Below, piece after piece: positions 25,301-37,690 of a stretch of DNA of 64,000 nucleotides (the first letter of the stretch is position 1; every line of letters begins with the position of its first letter). A program made the translations under genes and the position numbers. The notes under the pieces are model-generated. The model had not been told where the DNA came from. It saw only the letters and a program-made list of their open reading frames with translations, and made no database searches. The DNA comes from Sorghum bicolor (Eukaryota; Streptophyta; Magnoliopsida; Poales; Poaceae), in the NCBI RefSeq assembly GCF_000003195.3, contig NC_012878.2, positions 7,747,945-7,811,944 of the forward strand, read 5' to 3'.

Positions 25301-26801
25301 CTTCCTTTTCTTCGATGAAGAACTGGGTATCATCTTCTAAATCAGGTTGACTAAAATTATCGAATTCAGATGACTTAACCTCTTCTATTGGATCTAATTC
25401 AGGAAGGGGTTCTGCTTTAACCTTTACTGTATTAGTTATAGGCATTGAAAAACTAAATCCTTTCCCAAATTTAACGTCTAATTTACCATTACGACCTTCT
25501 TGAAGAAGTTTTATTATAGGTACTCCAATCATTACATTAAAATCCCACACATCAAATATATAAAAATTTAATAAAATGCAGAAATCATTTTTTTTGAGGG
25601 AAAAAATGCAGAAATCATTAATAACAATAGGATGTGCACTCAAAACTCCTAAGCTAGGAATAATATGTCCTGAACAACTTTTTAATAATTTATTTGTAGG
25701 AATTAATGGTATGTCTTTCAAGAATTCTTTAGCAAAAGTATATGACATAATGTTGACTCCTACAACCGGATTATATGAAGCTTCAAAAGGATGTGAATCT
25801 ACTTACAACTTTATAATAACTGAGGGTGAATTAAAGCAAATTACTTCAGGGGATTTCTCAGATTCTATTAACCAATCATCACCCAAAATGAAGATTAATT
25901 CCCTTATAACTTCTCTAAGAAATTTTAAATCATCGGGATGTGAGAAATTAGAATTAAAATCCCTAGATTGTTGGGGTTGAATAATCTTATGATAAAATGT
26001 AGTATTACCAAAATCATTAAAGAAATCATCCTCAATTTCAAACATCCATTCAGAATTTGGAGTTATCTCTGTCTCATTAGCTAATTCAACTATAGATTGA
26101 GATAAATCATGTAAAAGTTTATTTTCAGCTAAACGAGATTCTTCTTCTAACAACTCTTCTTTTTCTTCGGGGAGATCATTTAAAATATTAGTAAGAATAG
26201 TTTTAGCATGATCAACAGTAATATGCATAAATGCTCCTCCCAAGGCTAAATTAAGGTATTCTTGATTTTTATTATTAAGGCCTAAAAAGAAATGTTGTAA
26301 AAGCATGGGTTCTGGTAAAGCAAGATTAGTTCCAGAATTTACAAAACAATCAAAACGATCTCATGCCTTGCCTAGTGATTCCTTGTCCAATTGTTTGAAT
26401 CCTATAATTTCAAACTAAAGTTTAGCAACCTTTTCTACTGGGAAGAATTTAAGGCAAAAGTCTTTTCATAATATATCCCCGTCTCCTTGACTATTCCCAA
26501 CATGGCGATTATACCATTTCTTAGCTCGACCCGTTAATAGAAATGGAAAGAGTTTCCATCTTAGAGTTTCATCAGCCATGCCCTTAATTTTTAGACATGA
26601 ACATGTCTGCTCAAAATCAGCTAAATGGGAATAGGGGTTTTCACTAGAATTACTAGAAAAAATATGTTCTTGAACTAATTTGATTAGTCCCGGGCGTAGC
26701 TCACAGCCTGATGATGTGATAGGTTTAGAAGATTCTTTTGGCTAGAGGTACAATCTCGATGGTGCTCCATATTGATATAAAAGTAGAGATTCAATTTCCA
26801 T
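22355..26801 (-). pseudogene. gag-pol of the Athila-type element, decayed
   Basis: Read on the - strand from ATG at 26,801. Gag carries the retrotransposon gag core (ETLRWKLFPF, KKWYNRHV) at about 26,600-26,250. A protease-like region follows (FNVMIGVPIIKLL near 25,530) and then an acidic linker. RT spans about 24,950-24,350 with MCIDYRKLNKAT, the catalytic FMDD and KCHFM. RNase H lies at about 24,110-23,820 ([16 protein letters not shown]). Integrase spans about 23,460-22,950 with a CGPCQRH zinc half, [14 protein letters not shown] and the GQAETSNK end. A frameshift lies between 25,167 and 24,811, and many stops occur (for example near 24,350, 23,800 and 22,937). A 30-base tandem duplication lies at 25,576-25,620. 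It is inactive. Confidence 0.93.
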
Positions 26802-26878
26802 ATCTATATTATATTATATATATATATTAAGGATAACTATAGACTAAGATAGACTAATGTAAAAAATCAACAAACTGT

Positions 26879-26896
26879 TCCCCGACAACGGCGCCA
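26879..26896 (-). other. primer-binding site of element A (tRNA-Asp type)
   Basis: On the - strand it reads TGGCGCCGTTGTCGGGGA, one base different from the site in element B, and lies 8 bases inside the 5' LTR. It marks this LTR as the 5' one and confirms the - orientation. Confidence 0.9.
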
Positions 26897-26904
26897 GAAA
26901 TGCT

Positions 26905-28109
26905 TGTTGGTATAAATTAACTTCACCCTAATAATGATTATAATTAGATTATCCGCAAGCAAACACATATATACTGATCAGCACCTCACCAAGATCAACC
27001 CGGTTTTAATATCGAACCCAAATGCTTGTAGGTGATTTATGACAGACTATAATTTCTTAATCTTAGGGGGCACAAACAATCTAGAAACTATTGATGATGA
27101 GGAAATACTAATGTACTCTGGTTCTAATAACCGGTAAACTTTGTATAATATCGTCTTATCGGGCAAGTAACCCGAATAGGGGAAGAATCAGAGTAATCCC
27201 CTATTAGGCACCTATAAGCCTATCAATCCTATCAACGAGAAGTGGACTACACAGGAATCAATGCAGCTATAAAGTCACCTATGTGAACTACCACTGTTCG
27301 GCTGATCAGGGGACATTCACAAGCAAACATAGCCCAGACACCACGTCTACGCTACGAATCACTACTCCGACCTAGGAGCTACCCAAATCGTAGTACTCAA
27401 TACAATATGAGTTGCAAACCAAAGAATGAATACAAACAAGTTGCTTACTTGAATCAGAAGGGTAATACAAAAGTACCTCAGAACGCGGTTCCGGGCGAGG
27501 GAGCCGAATCTAGACGAATACAGCTCCTGAGAAGCTCTGACAGGCCTGGACTCCTTTGAATCTCTACTCCTCTACTCTATCTCTCTAATCTCTATCTTGA
27601 TTGCTAGCCTAGATCTAGTGGATCTCTATCTAATGCTCAGGTTCTTCATCTTGATCTGGCCTCCTCCAGTGGGGTCTTGCCTTCTATTTATAGCCTGGTG
27701 GGGTGAACGCGTGCTGTTGGATCAAACTGACTTAACAAGTGGTTGAGATGGCTCCTCAGAGGCGGTGGAGGAAGCTTTCAGAAGGGGGGAGCAAACCCTA
27801 GCAGCAGGGGTCCGAGCGACGCTAGGGTGGGGCTAGCCGGCCCCACCTGGCGGCTGCTGGGTCCCCCCTCACGTCGGGTGTCTTCTAGAGTGTTCCTCGA
27901 TCCTCCGGTGTCATCCTTTCGCCGTGGCTAAGTTTCGTGGCCGATTAGCACTTAAATCTCTCTTTTCAGTACTTTTTGAAATAATCCTTGGAAAACACAG
28001 ATTATACAAAACTCGTGGAAATTGTCAGTGAGAACCCTATTATAGTAGATATGCATTTCTGGTGGAGAAATAAATGCTAACACATTTTGTAAGTTAACAA
28101 GTGTCAACA
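26905..28109 (-). repeat. 5' LTR of element A (1,205 bp)
   Basis: On the + strand it runs TGTTGGTATAAATTAAC to GTGTCAACA. On the - strand the U5 end contains GCTTGCGGAT, the same signature seen in the LTRs of B and C. It carries an about 40-base insertion (27,705-27,745) relative to the 3' LTR, which ends in a near repeat of its own flank. Confidence 0.92.
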
Positions 28110-29734
28110 TTGTGCCCTTGATTTTTATGACTAATAAGCCATGCGAGCATCAGCGCAGGGCTTGCCCGGTTATCTCATTCAATTTTGTTAAAAATTGGGA
28201 TAGGTCGAGCATCAATGCTCTTATCTATGCTAAGATTAGTCATGGGTCCTTGCTTTTTATGACTTTCCAAGTGATGTGAGCATCAACACAAGGTTAGCCG
28301 AGTTCTCTCATCTAGTCTTATCAAAGGGTAGGATAGTTCGAGACTCAATTCTCTCACCGCGCTACGAGTAGTCATAGGATAATTTGAGCATCGATCTTCA
28401 TGACCTTACTCTCATCTGAATTGAATAACCTAGGATAGTTCGAGCCGTTGATCAGCCAGGGTCTAGACAGGTTTGCTCTCGTTCGAAGTTGAATAGCTCT
28501 AGTTTGAGCTCAAGCACTAGGGCCTTTTTGCTCTTTCTAGGTTGAATAACTCTGGGTCAAGAAATACAAAGTAAGTACCTTCAAAGAACACTTGATATCA
28601 TTATATTAATTGTAGAGATAAATTCCTTCAATGAACACTTATTTTATTACACAGATTATGGACTCATGGCAGTCACTTCTTGTGATAGGTGTCTCCTCTT
28701 TCCAGCCCTCGAACATCTTTCTAGCTTTTTTGTTGGTTCAGAAGGTAGTATGAGGCTTCTTTGTATCTTTAGGCATGAAACCTTCTTAGTTGGCTAACGT
28801 GCTAAGAGTTCTTTATCAGTGTCTCATCTTTGGTTGTTAGCTTAAATGACCCTAGTTGGATGGCTCCTGCAATGATGTAGGGTCCTTCCCAAGGGCTAAG
28901 CAATTTTTGCCGACCCTCCTTGTTCTAGATTTGCCGAAGTACAAGGTCTCCTACTTGTATTGGCCATGGTCAGGTACTTTTGTTGTAATGTATTCTTAGC
29001 CCTTGAAGGTATCATGCTAATTGCAACGTGGCATTAACTCTAACTTCTTCTGTGTAGTCAAGTTTAAGCCTTTAGGTCTGTTCTGCCTCACCTTCATCAT
29101 ACTGTTCTATTTTTAGTGATGTCTAGATCAGGTCTACTAGTAATATTGCTTCTGATCCATATACTAGAAAGAAGGGTGAATAACTGATTGCTCTGCTGAC
29201 TTGAGTCCTAAGCCCCCAAACTACTTTGGGTATCTCTTTGATCCACTTGGAACCTTAGTCCTCAAGTTCTTCATAGAGCCTAGGTTTTAGCCCTACTAGT
29301 ATAAGTCCATTAGCTCTTTCTACTTGCCCATTGGCTTAGGGATGTGCTACAGAGACATAACCAATCTTGATTCCATAGTCTTGTGCCCATGATTTGAATT
29401 CTGCAGTGGTGAACAATGAGGCCATGTCTATAATAACTTGATTAGGCATGCCAAAGCGGTGCATGATGTCTTGGATGAACTTAACTGCTTTCACTGCACT
29501 GTACTTTACTAGCGGTTTGTATTCTATCCACTTAGTGAATTTGTCGATTGCTACAAAGATATACTCGAATCCTCCTTCGGTTCTTTTTAGGGGCCTGACT
29601 TGATCTAGTCCTAGCAAGAGAAAGGCCAGGCTAGCAGGATGCAGATAAGGTCATGTGCTAGTACGTGTGCTTCCCTAGCGAACATCTAACATCCTTTGCA
29701 TCTTTGCACGAGTTATTCTGCATCTTTTAGGCCA
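28110..29734 (-). pseudogene. Tat-type Ty3/gypsy relic: integrase and 3' end
   Basis: On the - strand, 29,700-28,700 encodes the integrase core with FVAIDKFTKWIEYKP, VIIDMASLF (the usual D-N/G-S region changed), the YVSVAHP block (normally before the NGQ/E motif), and then a C-terminal stretch with several stops. The weakly coding DNA at 28,110-28,700 is the 3' untranslated part. The words TKWIEYKPL and the C-terminal order match Tat-lineage elements of grasses. Element C interrupts it at 29,735; the upstream part resumes at 37,292. Confidence 0.8.
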
Positions 29735-31029
29735 TGTTGACGGTCCTTAAGTATCAAATTTAATCATAAAATAAATAAAGAAAAGGATCCAAATGCAACC
29801 AACACCCAGACTTAGAGTTTTATCTGATAGAATTCTACGAGTTTTGGTGTTTGTCTATTTCTGCAGGGGGTTATCACGAAATATGGAGGAAAGGCCCACA
29901 CGTCGGGTTTACATAGAGATATTAATATGTGCGGCAATTTTCTATCATCTAGAAGACTCCAGAAGCCACGGGAACGAACGGGAGGCCGAGCGGGCCCGGG
30001 GATAGGGTGCCCGCCCTGCTCTGGCAGCTAATAAAGCTCCGCCTCGAGGATTATGCTCCAGCACCTTTAGGGATAAAGGAAAATCGTACGATTAAGGTCG
30101 GTTTGATCTGACGGCCCATATTCATTTAGAGGGGCTATATAAGCAGGCCCCCTGGCCCCTGGAGGAGAAACCTCTGCATCCCCTATTCATTATTGATAGA
30201 TAGAGCAAAAGCTAGGGTTTGCAGATGAGAGCTCTCCTCTCTTCTCTAAACTAGAGTAGATCTAGATAGTAGCGAGATGGAGAGCGAGGGAGGATTGGAG
30301 GAGAGGTCGGCCTGTCGGTTCTTCCTCCGGCCATGATCAAGCTCTAATCAAGCTTGCTCATGGGATGACTCTGGTAATCTACTTCTTATTTCATTATGCA
30401 ATTACTATCCATGTATGTTCTTGTTCACAACTCCTTTGAGTACTTTAATCTATAGGACGCTATAGGTGAGAGTTGTAGTATAAGTGTAAGCGTGGTGCTT
30501 AGGCCTAGATTACTTGTGGATATCCCCTGTTAGCCGAATCGTGTGGTAGGTCGCATAGGTGACAGCTACGTAGTCCTCTGTAGTCCACCTCCCGTTAGCA
30601 GGACTGGTAGGAGTCCTCGACCTTAGGTATAAGCATCCTCTGTGTTGTTTTATACTTATGGTACGCCACAGACAGACATACCCCTTTGAAGTAGAGCAAC
30701 CCTAGTTATCCTTTCTATTCTCCTATTATCGCCCATATATTAGATTGATCTACTCTATATTCCCCCATTATCATTTTACCTTTAATATTGTTCTTATTCA
30801 ATTCTACCATATTTCCTATTTACACCTATCTATCTATCTTATTTAAGTTAGAGCGTAGTTAGTTCTCCTGTTTCCTTGTGGATACGATAAAACCTTTAAC
30901 CGGTTAAAAGTTACAATGGTATCCGTGCGCTTGCGGATTTATCTGTGTGCATATAAATACCATAGTACACTCTAGTGCCATGCTGGGGATGACAACCTAG
31001 TATTCAAGTGGTGTTAGCAAGTGTCAACA
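29735..31029 (+). repeat. 5' LTR of element C (1,295 bp)
   Basis: It starts TGTTGACGGTCC and ends GTGTCAACA. The first third resembles the LTR of element B (the CAACACCCAGACTTAG region and onward), while the rest differs except for the U5 word ATCCGTGCGCTTGCGGAT near 30,920. TATA-like GCTATATAAGC lies near 30,135. Confidence 0.93.
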
Positions 31030-31036
31030 AGCTTTT

Positions 31037-31054
31037 TCGCACCGTTGCCGGGGA
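31037..31054 (+). other. primer-binding site of element C, slightly decayed
   Basis: TCGCACCGTTGCCGGGGA has two differences from the tRNA-Asp-type site in element B. It begins 7 bases after the LTR end. Confidence 0.8.
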
Positions 31055-31194
31055 GACGGTTGCTGAGTTGACTACGAACTAGCTTAATTATTTTTCTAAA
31101 ATAATAATAATAATATTAATATATTTTTCCTTTTATCCTTTGCCTCATCTCTGCTATTCTTTCTTCTTATCTAATCCTTGATCTCTGGTCTATC

Positions 31195-31850
31195 ATGAAT
31201 GCAAACATGTCTATCTATCAGTTTCATAGACCTACGGGCACACATCTCGAACCACCAAAATCTTCAAAACCTATCATGACATCTAGTTTTGAGATAAGCC
31301 CAGAATACATAGAATTTCTTCAAAAACAACCTTTCTCAGGAGAAGGTGAGGAAAACCCATACACACACCTCGAAGAGTTTGGATGAATCTGTGACCTCCT
31401 TCGCATAGAAGGCATGTCCGATGAGACCCTTAAATGGAAGCTCTTTCTGTTCTCTTTAACGGGAAAAGCTAGACATTGGTATAAACTCAACGTAGGAAGT
31501 GCTCACGGAGATTGGAAGGTGCTATCCAATAATTTTTGTCTAAAATATTTCCCAATCTCCCAAAGTGATGGATCTTCGGATCGAGATTCTTTCTTTTAGA
31601 CAACTAGAAGAAGAATCTCTTGGCGAATCATGGGGCCGCTTTATTGACCTTACTCTCACTGGCCCAAATCTTTCTATTCCAGAAGTTCTTCTAATTCACT
31701 TTTTTAAGGGCCTTAGTAGGGAAAATAAGCAAACCCTTAATGCAGGCTCTGGAGGATCTTTCCACTGCCTATCCGCTAGTGAAGCTTGGAATTTGATTGA
31801 TTTAATGAGTGGAAAGTCTCCTAGCATTTATATCCCTGAGAAAGAGTAAG
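31195..31850 (+). pseudogene. gag-like region of element C, decayed
   Basis: The ATG at 31,195 opens a gag N-terminus (YIEFLQKQPFSGEGEENPYT) followed by the retrotransposon gag core (DETLKWKLFLFSLTGKARHW, then FFKGLSRENKQTLNAGSGG). A stop at 31,384-31,386 and a frameshift near 31,560 break it. It resembles the gag of element A in order and in words such as KWKLF and KARHWY. After it, 31,860-32,290 is weakly coding with stops. Confidence 0.8.
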
Positions 31851-32298
31851 AATTAGTTCCTAGACAAGAAGATGAAGTTTCGATAGCCAAATTACAACCA
31901 CTTCAATCCCAACTTTAGCTATCGATCCTAAACCATCAATACCCCAAAATTCTCCAAGGGAGGAAGGAATTCCGACCTTAAATCTTTCAGAGGCTGATGG
32001 TTTAGACTTCTGGTTCCATAAGAGACCTTCAAGCAGGGATAATTCAAATCCTTGGAACAATGGTTCTCTTAGAGAATGTCCTGGTTCCTATTATGAAGAA
32101 GTTGAGGATGACATATCAAGTGAAGGAGAGCTAAACCATATAGAAGATTCTATATGCTCCCCTTCCATGTTCATAAATTCTAAATCTATCCTTGACCTTA
32201 GAGACCCCTCTTATCCCTCTCCTTTTTAGTCTCATGATGATCCTAGCAATCCATCAAGACGATCAAACCATAGGAGTCATAAAGACCATGGGGATGAC

Positions 32299-32757
32299 AT
32301 GTCAAGTAATGTCATAGAAGGAGAGCTAAGCCATATAGAAAATTCTAACACCTCCCCTTTCCTGATCACAAGTTCTAAATGGCTAGAATATGTAGAATGG
32401 ATGGACAAGGAAGAAGCCTTAATGGATTCTGACTTTTGCTCAATTTCAAATGTTGAGTCCTTGACTCCCTTTGAAGATGAGATTCATCCAACTACAGAAG
32501 AGGACATAGGCGAGACCAATCTAGGAGAAACTCTGAACATTCAGATTGAAGACGAAGATAACATTAATGGGCATGGAATTTATTTCATAGCCACTTCCTT
32601 TACTCCATGCTCATACGCAACATCTTCCCAATCTATTGGTCTCTCCAACATCACCACATTTGAGATCTCCAACCCCATCTTCCTTTCTATTTATAAAAAC
32701 TTTAAAAGGGCGGTTGTCGATGCATATGTCTATAATAAATATTGCAGATCTCGTTGA
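32299..32757 (+). pseudogene. acidic ORF downstream of gag in element C
   Basis: A 152-codon frame starts at an ATG near 32,299, is acidic (PTTEEDIGETN, IEDEDN) and ends with FKRAVVDAYVYNKYCRSR, the part shared with element B at 10,750-10,961. It probably was the central or C-terminal part of gag or an adjoining linker. No catalytic motif is visible. Confidence 0.5.
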
Positions 32758-35700
32758 GTTGATCTTGATATAGATCAGCGTTGGAGGGGAAACCACTTCC
32801 CCGACATAAATTGATGGTTTCCCAAGGACAAGCTTAGTGTCCTAAAATAAGCACTGATCAGATCGTAACATGAGCTTTTAATAATTTGCAACATTACCTT
32901 GTGTATTGAGCATATAAGGATAATTGTAAAAATATTCCTTTGGGTATTCCGGTCACTAACCTTTCCAGGATTGGAGCAAGAAGATCGGATGAATGACAAG
33001 CACAAGGTATGTCCAACCAATCATTGAATTTTGCAAAATTCAAGCTTGGGGGAGTACTTTACATAAAAACATCCTTTGGCATGTTGCTATGTTGGTTGTC
33101 CCTACCTTTGAGACATGCTCAATTTGTTAAATACTAATCACACTACTTCATCTCCACTTGAGTAGATCTCTATAAATGCTTTCATGCTACCTTTATTTGC
33201 TTTAGTATATGTCTAGGTTTGGAGTAGTTTCATTTATCTCTTAAATAAGCATGGTGCTTAGTTTAGGAATGATGATCTTACTTCCAAGGAATTTTAAATT
33301 ACGCATGGTGCTTAAGTTAAAATGCCCTCCTAAATCAAATTAGACATAGTGTCTAGGTTGATTTTTGAGCCGATAGTATGCTATAGTAGATATTGGATAT
33401 TTTGTTGGACTAACCCTGCAGGAAAACTTTCAATATCGACATGGGAAGTCTTGAGATAAACTCACATTGGAGACAAAGAGAGAGACACATGAAGTTTAAC
33501 AATTTACACAAGCAAGACATAGCTCATAAGATATGATCCATGGAGGGTGCCACAAACACGATGCACAACCGCTAAGAAAGGAAGGCTTCCACAAGGTGAT
33601 ACTGTACCTTCACTCTTCAAGTAAGGACCTAGATCTACGAGCACAAACACACTGAGCAGGATGCTGCCAACGTCGCACTTTGGACTGTTGGGCAAACGAA
33701 GAATATGGATGACACTGTATCAAGAGGTGCAGACGTCAAGGTCCACACCTGAATCAATTGACGCACCTAAAGAATGAACACGGTGAGAAGTCTTGATCAG
33801 AAGACTTAAAACATTAAACCCTCACCGAAAGGTAAAATCGGTAGTTATCCATATTTATCCATTATGTATTCCCTTTTTCCTTAAATTATTTACTTTCCTT
33901 AAATAGCTTGTTAGTTAATCATGCTATCTTGGAAAGAAATTAAAACTGTTAAAAAAAGTAAGCCCCATGTGAGTATGCTCGTGGCATAAAACCCATAAGT
34001 ACATTCACTCTGGTGGCGTAAAAATAAAAATATTCCTGTTCTATAAAAATGAAAATATAAAAATAAATTTATGATCCTACCAAAGAGAGTAATATTTATT
34101 AGAGGAAGCTCAACATGATACCGACTAATAGATTTTATGCTAACACTTAACCAGTTCCACAAAGCTTTATTGTCTATTTGAGCTCCACAGAATTCAAGGA
34201 TCAAAGAAGACTAGCAGACGGAGGACATCCTAATCACTGTCACGGTGCTGTCAACATTCAAATACACCTCCGCCAACTGCTAGCTACATCAGAAGAAATT
34301 ACGTCAAAAACTAGCTTGGGGTAGAGCACCCCCATTTATCTAGCTAAGTGTTTCTACTCGCGTTTACACTTTACTCAAATAATAAAAAGATGCATAATCA
34401 TAAAAACCCAAATAAAGATTTTGTGCTTATATATATATATATATCTTTGCTTAGTTTTCTAAATAAATAAATAAATAAAGTTTGCTATGAACCCTCATGA
34501 TAAGCTCTCACATGGAAATGATGAATAGTTGCTCTGCCATGACTAGTTCTCAAAATTAAAATCTCTCTCAAGTTTACGCATGACTGTTATGAATTAAGAT
34601 TTGCTCTAAACCTAAACTTGTGGGAAGAGTACTTGATCTAAAGTCTAAGTCGTTAACGGATACGATATGAGAAGGTTGAGCTGCTGTTTATCTGTTCCTA
34701 GAGATACTAGAATTCTAGAGAATTTTATCTTTGAAAATCTTTAAAATGTTGCATGATGAGTTCCTGTATGATGAGAGTTTAAAATCCTACCACAACCATA
34801 TATACATGCTTATTAGACTATGAACCATACATTTACATTTTACTACTTATGAGCATTAAGTGTGGTCAATCTGTGTAGACCCTTAGGAGCTTGTCATGCG
34901 GTTAAAATCAAGATTCACTTGCACGTTCACTCATACATGCTACTTCTACTCCAGAAGTACGCATCCACATACATCCACTCATTTCCATCTCCAGATTCAC
35001 CCAAAATTATTCTACTCCTATCCGGGAGAGAATAGCCAAAAACATTATCTCATTCCTGTTTTTCCCTGTGAAATAAATGCTTGAGATATTTTGGTAACTA
35101 CCACTTGCTATATTATTCCAAGAGAGAGAGTGCTCTAAAAAAAGAGAGAAGAAAAAGGAAAAATACGAGGAAATAAAAAAGGACAAGTGCACGAAACCTC
35201 GAAAAGAAAAGTGAGACGAGAGGTAAAAATGGACAAGTGTCCGACAGTAGAATTAGGGGTACAAGATACCCACCTGAGAGAAAAGAAAAATAAAATATGG
35301 AGCATCTCATTCCCCTCAAAAGCCTCAAGTGCAAGGAAGGTATGTACCCCGTCAAAAGAGCAAAAGTAGAATTAGACTTTCACCATTGTTATCATCATCA
35401 TCACCATACACCATTCACTCGCCACACATGCACATCTTGATTTGACTTATTGACTTGTTCTTCTGGATCCATGGTTTGACTATGCAATAAATGTCTTGTA
35501 AGTATGTATACATTATCTCCCACCTATGAGTTCCAGATATCAAGCCTTATTAGAGTAGGGTGAGAGAGAAGGCAATGTCACTATGCCTTATACCACAAAT
35601 ACCACATACTTTGAGAGAAGGCATACACCATTACTACCTTGGTAAGGATCCACAAATACCACAAAAGAGAGACTAGAGAGAGTCATACAAGGAATCTCTG

Positions 35701-35987
35701 AGTTTTATTTGAAAATCTGCAAAAAAACTCCAGAGCTATAGTTGATCAAGAACAAGAGACATGGCGCTTGACTTGACCATTCTATCCTTTAACTGCTCAA
35801 GACACAAGTGACGGTTACAAGCCCATGGTGGAAGGTAATATGAGTAAGTTTAAATCTTAACAGTTTACCCTAACCCAGAGATGAGATCTTGTTTGAACGC
35901 ATGTGTACCTTTAAGGCATGAAATCACTACAGAAACTCTTGAGTCCATCCTTGCTCAGAGACGAGCAAGACGTAAGCTTGTGGGAGT
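32758..35987 (+). other. noncoding interior of element C, matching element B
   Basis: This aligns with element B 10,962-11,870 and 13,210-15,369. It contains a short TA run (about 34,430-34,443), an AAATAAATAAAT run, the hairpin motif at 35,166-35,242 and a final purine-rich tract (GCTTGTGGGAGT) before the 3' LTR. No coding sequence is supported. The 12.1-13.2 kb protease part of B has no counterpart here. Confidence 0.7.
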
Positions 35988-37291
35988 TGTTGACGGTCCT
36001 TAAGTATCAAATTTAATCATAAAATAAATAAATAAAAGGATCCAAATGCAACCAACACCCAGACTTATGGTTTTATGTGACAGAATTCTACGAGTTTTGG
36101 TGTTTCTCTATTTCTGCAGAGGGTTACCAGGAAATTTGGAGGAAAGGCCCACACATCGGGTTTACATAGAGATATTAATATGTGCGGCAATTTTCTATCA
36201 TCTAGAAGACTCCAGAAGCCACGGGAACGAACGGAAGGCCGAGCGAGCCCGGGGACAGGGCGCCCGCCCTGCTCTGACAGCTAATAAAGCTCCGCCTCGA
36301 GGATTATGCTCCAACGCTTTTGAGGATCAAGGAAAACCGTGCGATTAAGGTCTGTTTGATTCGACGGCCCACATTCATTTAGAGGGGCTACATAAGCAGG
36401 CCCCCTGGCCCCTGGAGGAGAAACCTCTGCATCCCCTATTCATTATTGATAGATAGAGCAAAAGCTAGGCTTTGGAGATGAGAGCTCTCCTCTCTTCTCT
36501 AAACTAGAGTAGATCTAGATAGTAGCGAGATGGAGAGCGAGGGAGGATTGGAGGAGAGGCCGGCCTGTCGGTTCTTCCTCCGGTTGTACTTCACCATGAT
36601 CAAGCTCTAATCAAGCTTGCTCATGGGATGACTCTGGTAATCTACTTCTTATTTCATTATGCAATTACTATCCATGTATGTTCTGGTTCACAACTCTTTT
36701 GAGTACTTTAATCTATAGGACGCTATAGGTGAGAGTTGTAGTATAGGTGTAAGCGTGGTACTTAGGCCTAGATTACTTGTGGATATCCCCTGTTAGCCGG
36801 ATCGTGTGGTAGGCCGCATAGGTGACAGCTACGTAGTCCTCTGTAGTCCACCTCCCGTTAGCAGGACTGGTAGGAGTCCTCGACCTTAGGTATAAGCATC
36901 CTATGTGTTGTTTTATACTTATGGTACGCCACAGACAGACATACCCCTTTGAAGTAGAGAAACCCTAGTTATCCTCTCTATTCTCCTATTATCGCCCATA
37001 TATTAGATTGCTCTACTCTATATTCCCCCATTATCATTTTACCTTTAATATTGTTCTTATTCAATTCTACCATCTTTCCTATTTACACCTATCTATCTAT
37101 CTTGGTTAAGTTAGAGTGTAGTTGGTCTCCTGTTTCCCTGTGGATACGATAAAACCTTTAACCGGGTAAAAGCTACAACGGTATCCGTGCGCTTGCGGAT
37201 TTATCTGTGTGCGTATAAATACCATAGTACACTCTAGTGCCATGCTGGGGATGACAACCTAGTATTCAAGTGGTGTTAGCAAGTGTCAACA
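35988..37291 (+). repeat. 3' LTR of element C (1,304 bp)
   Basis: This is nearly identical to 29,735-31,029 with scattered substitutions and small indels (for example an added TTGTACTTCA word near 36,585). It ends GTGTCAACA and is followed by the GGCCA duplication. Confidence 0.93.
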
Positions 37292-37690
37292 GGCCAGTTG
37301 GCTAGTAGAAACTAGAGTGGAAAGCTTTTCCCACCAACGTCCTTGAGGCCACGTGATTACCGCAACATCCAAAGTGGATCTCCTCTAAGATCTCTTTTCC
37401 TTCTTTCGTTGGTATGCATTTGAGAAGTTCCCCCGAGATGTGGCTTGTTTGTAGAGTTTGTCTCCTACTAGAACATAGTTTTTGCTCCTTTAGATGATCC
37501 GGGTTGCTTCTTCCTTGTCTTCGGGTAGTTTATTTTCTTTGATGTAGTCTATGAACCCTTGGATCCATGAAGATGAAATCAATAACACTTGTATGTCTGG
37601 GGCTAGGTGTCCAAGGTTTATCTCACCGAGTTGTTTGATAGAAGGAGAAGATAGTTCTTCCACAAACACTTCAAGTGGGACCTTCACCTA
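37292..37690 (-). pseudogene. Tat-type gypsy relic: region between RNase H and integrase
   Basis: On the - strand it encodes WIQGFIDYIKENKLPEDKEE followed by ATRIIRRSKNYVLVGDKLY, the spacer before the integrase zinc domain in Tat elements. It continues at 29,734 once element C is removed. It is cut off at about 37,690, where it abuts a chromovirus LTR fragment, so RT and gag are gone. Confidence 0.8.

Larger units (their letters stand above)
18726..28109 (-). mobile_element. element A: full-length decayed Athila-type Ty3/gypsy retrotransposon
   Basis: Read on the - strand: 5' LTR (28,109-26,905), tRNA-Asp primer site, gag-pol (26,801-22,355), a separate 3' ORF (22,001-21,324), 1.4 kb of noncoding DNA, and 3' LTR (19,890-18,726). 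The RT signature FMDDFSVYG, the tRNA-Asp site and the extra 3' ORF fit the Athila lineage. The bases flanking the two LTRs (GATCTG on the left, TTGTG on the right) do not match. The left flank is copia and the right flank is a Tat-type element, so one side has been rearranged since insertion. Coding parts carry many stops. Confidence 0.9.
29735..37291 (+). mobile_element. element C: complete non-autonomous LTR retrotransposon with gag remnant
   Basis: It has LTRs of about 1.3 kb (29,735-31,029 and 35,988-37,291), both TGTTGACGG to GTGTCAACA. The flanking duplication is GGCCA (29,730-29,734 and 37,292-37,296). The interior holds a gag-like region with stops, a conserved short ORF and about 3 kb of noncoding DNA matching element B. 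There is no reverse transcriptase, RNase H or integrase. It lies in the opposite orientation to the Tat relic it split. Confidence 0.95.
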
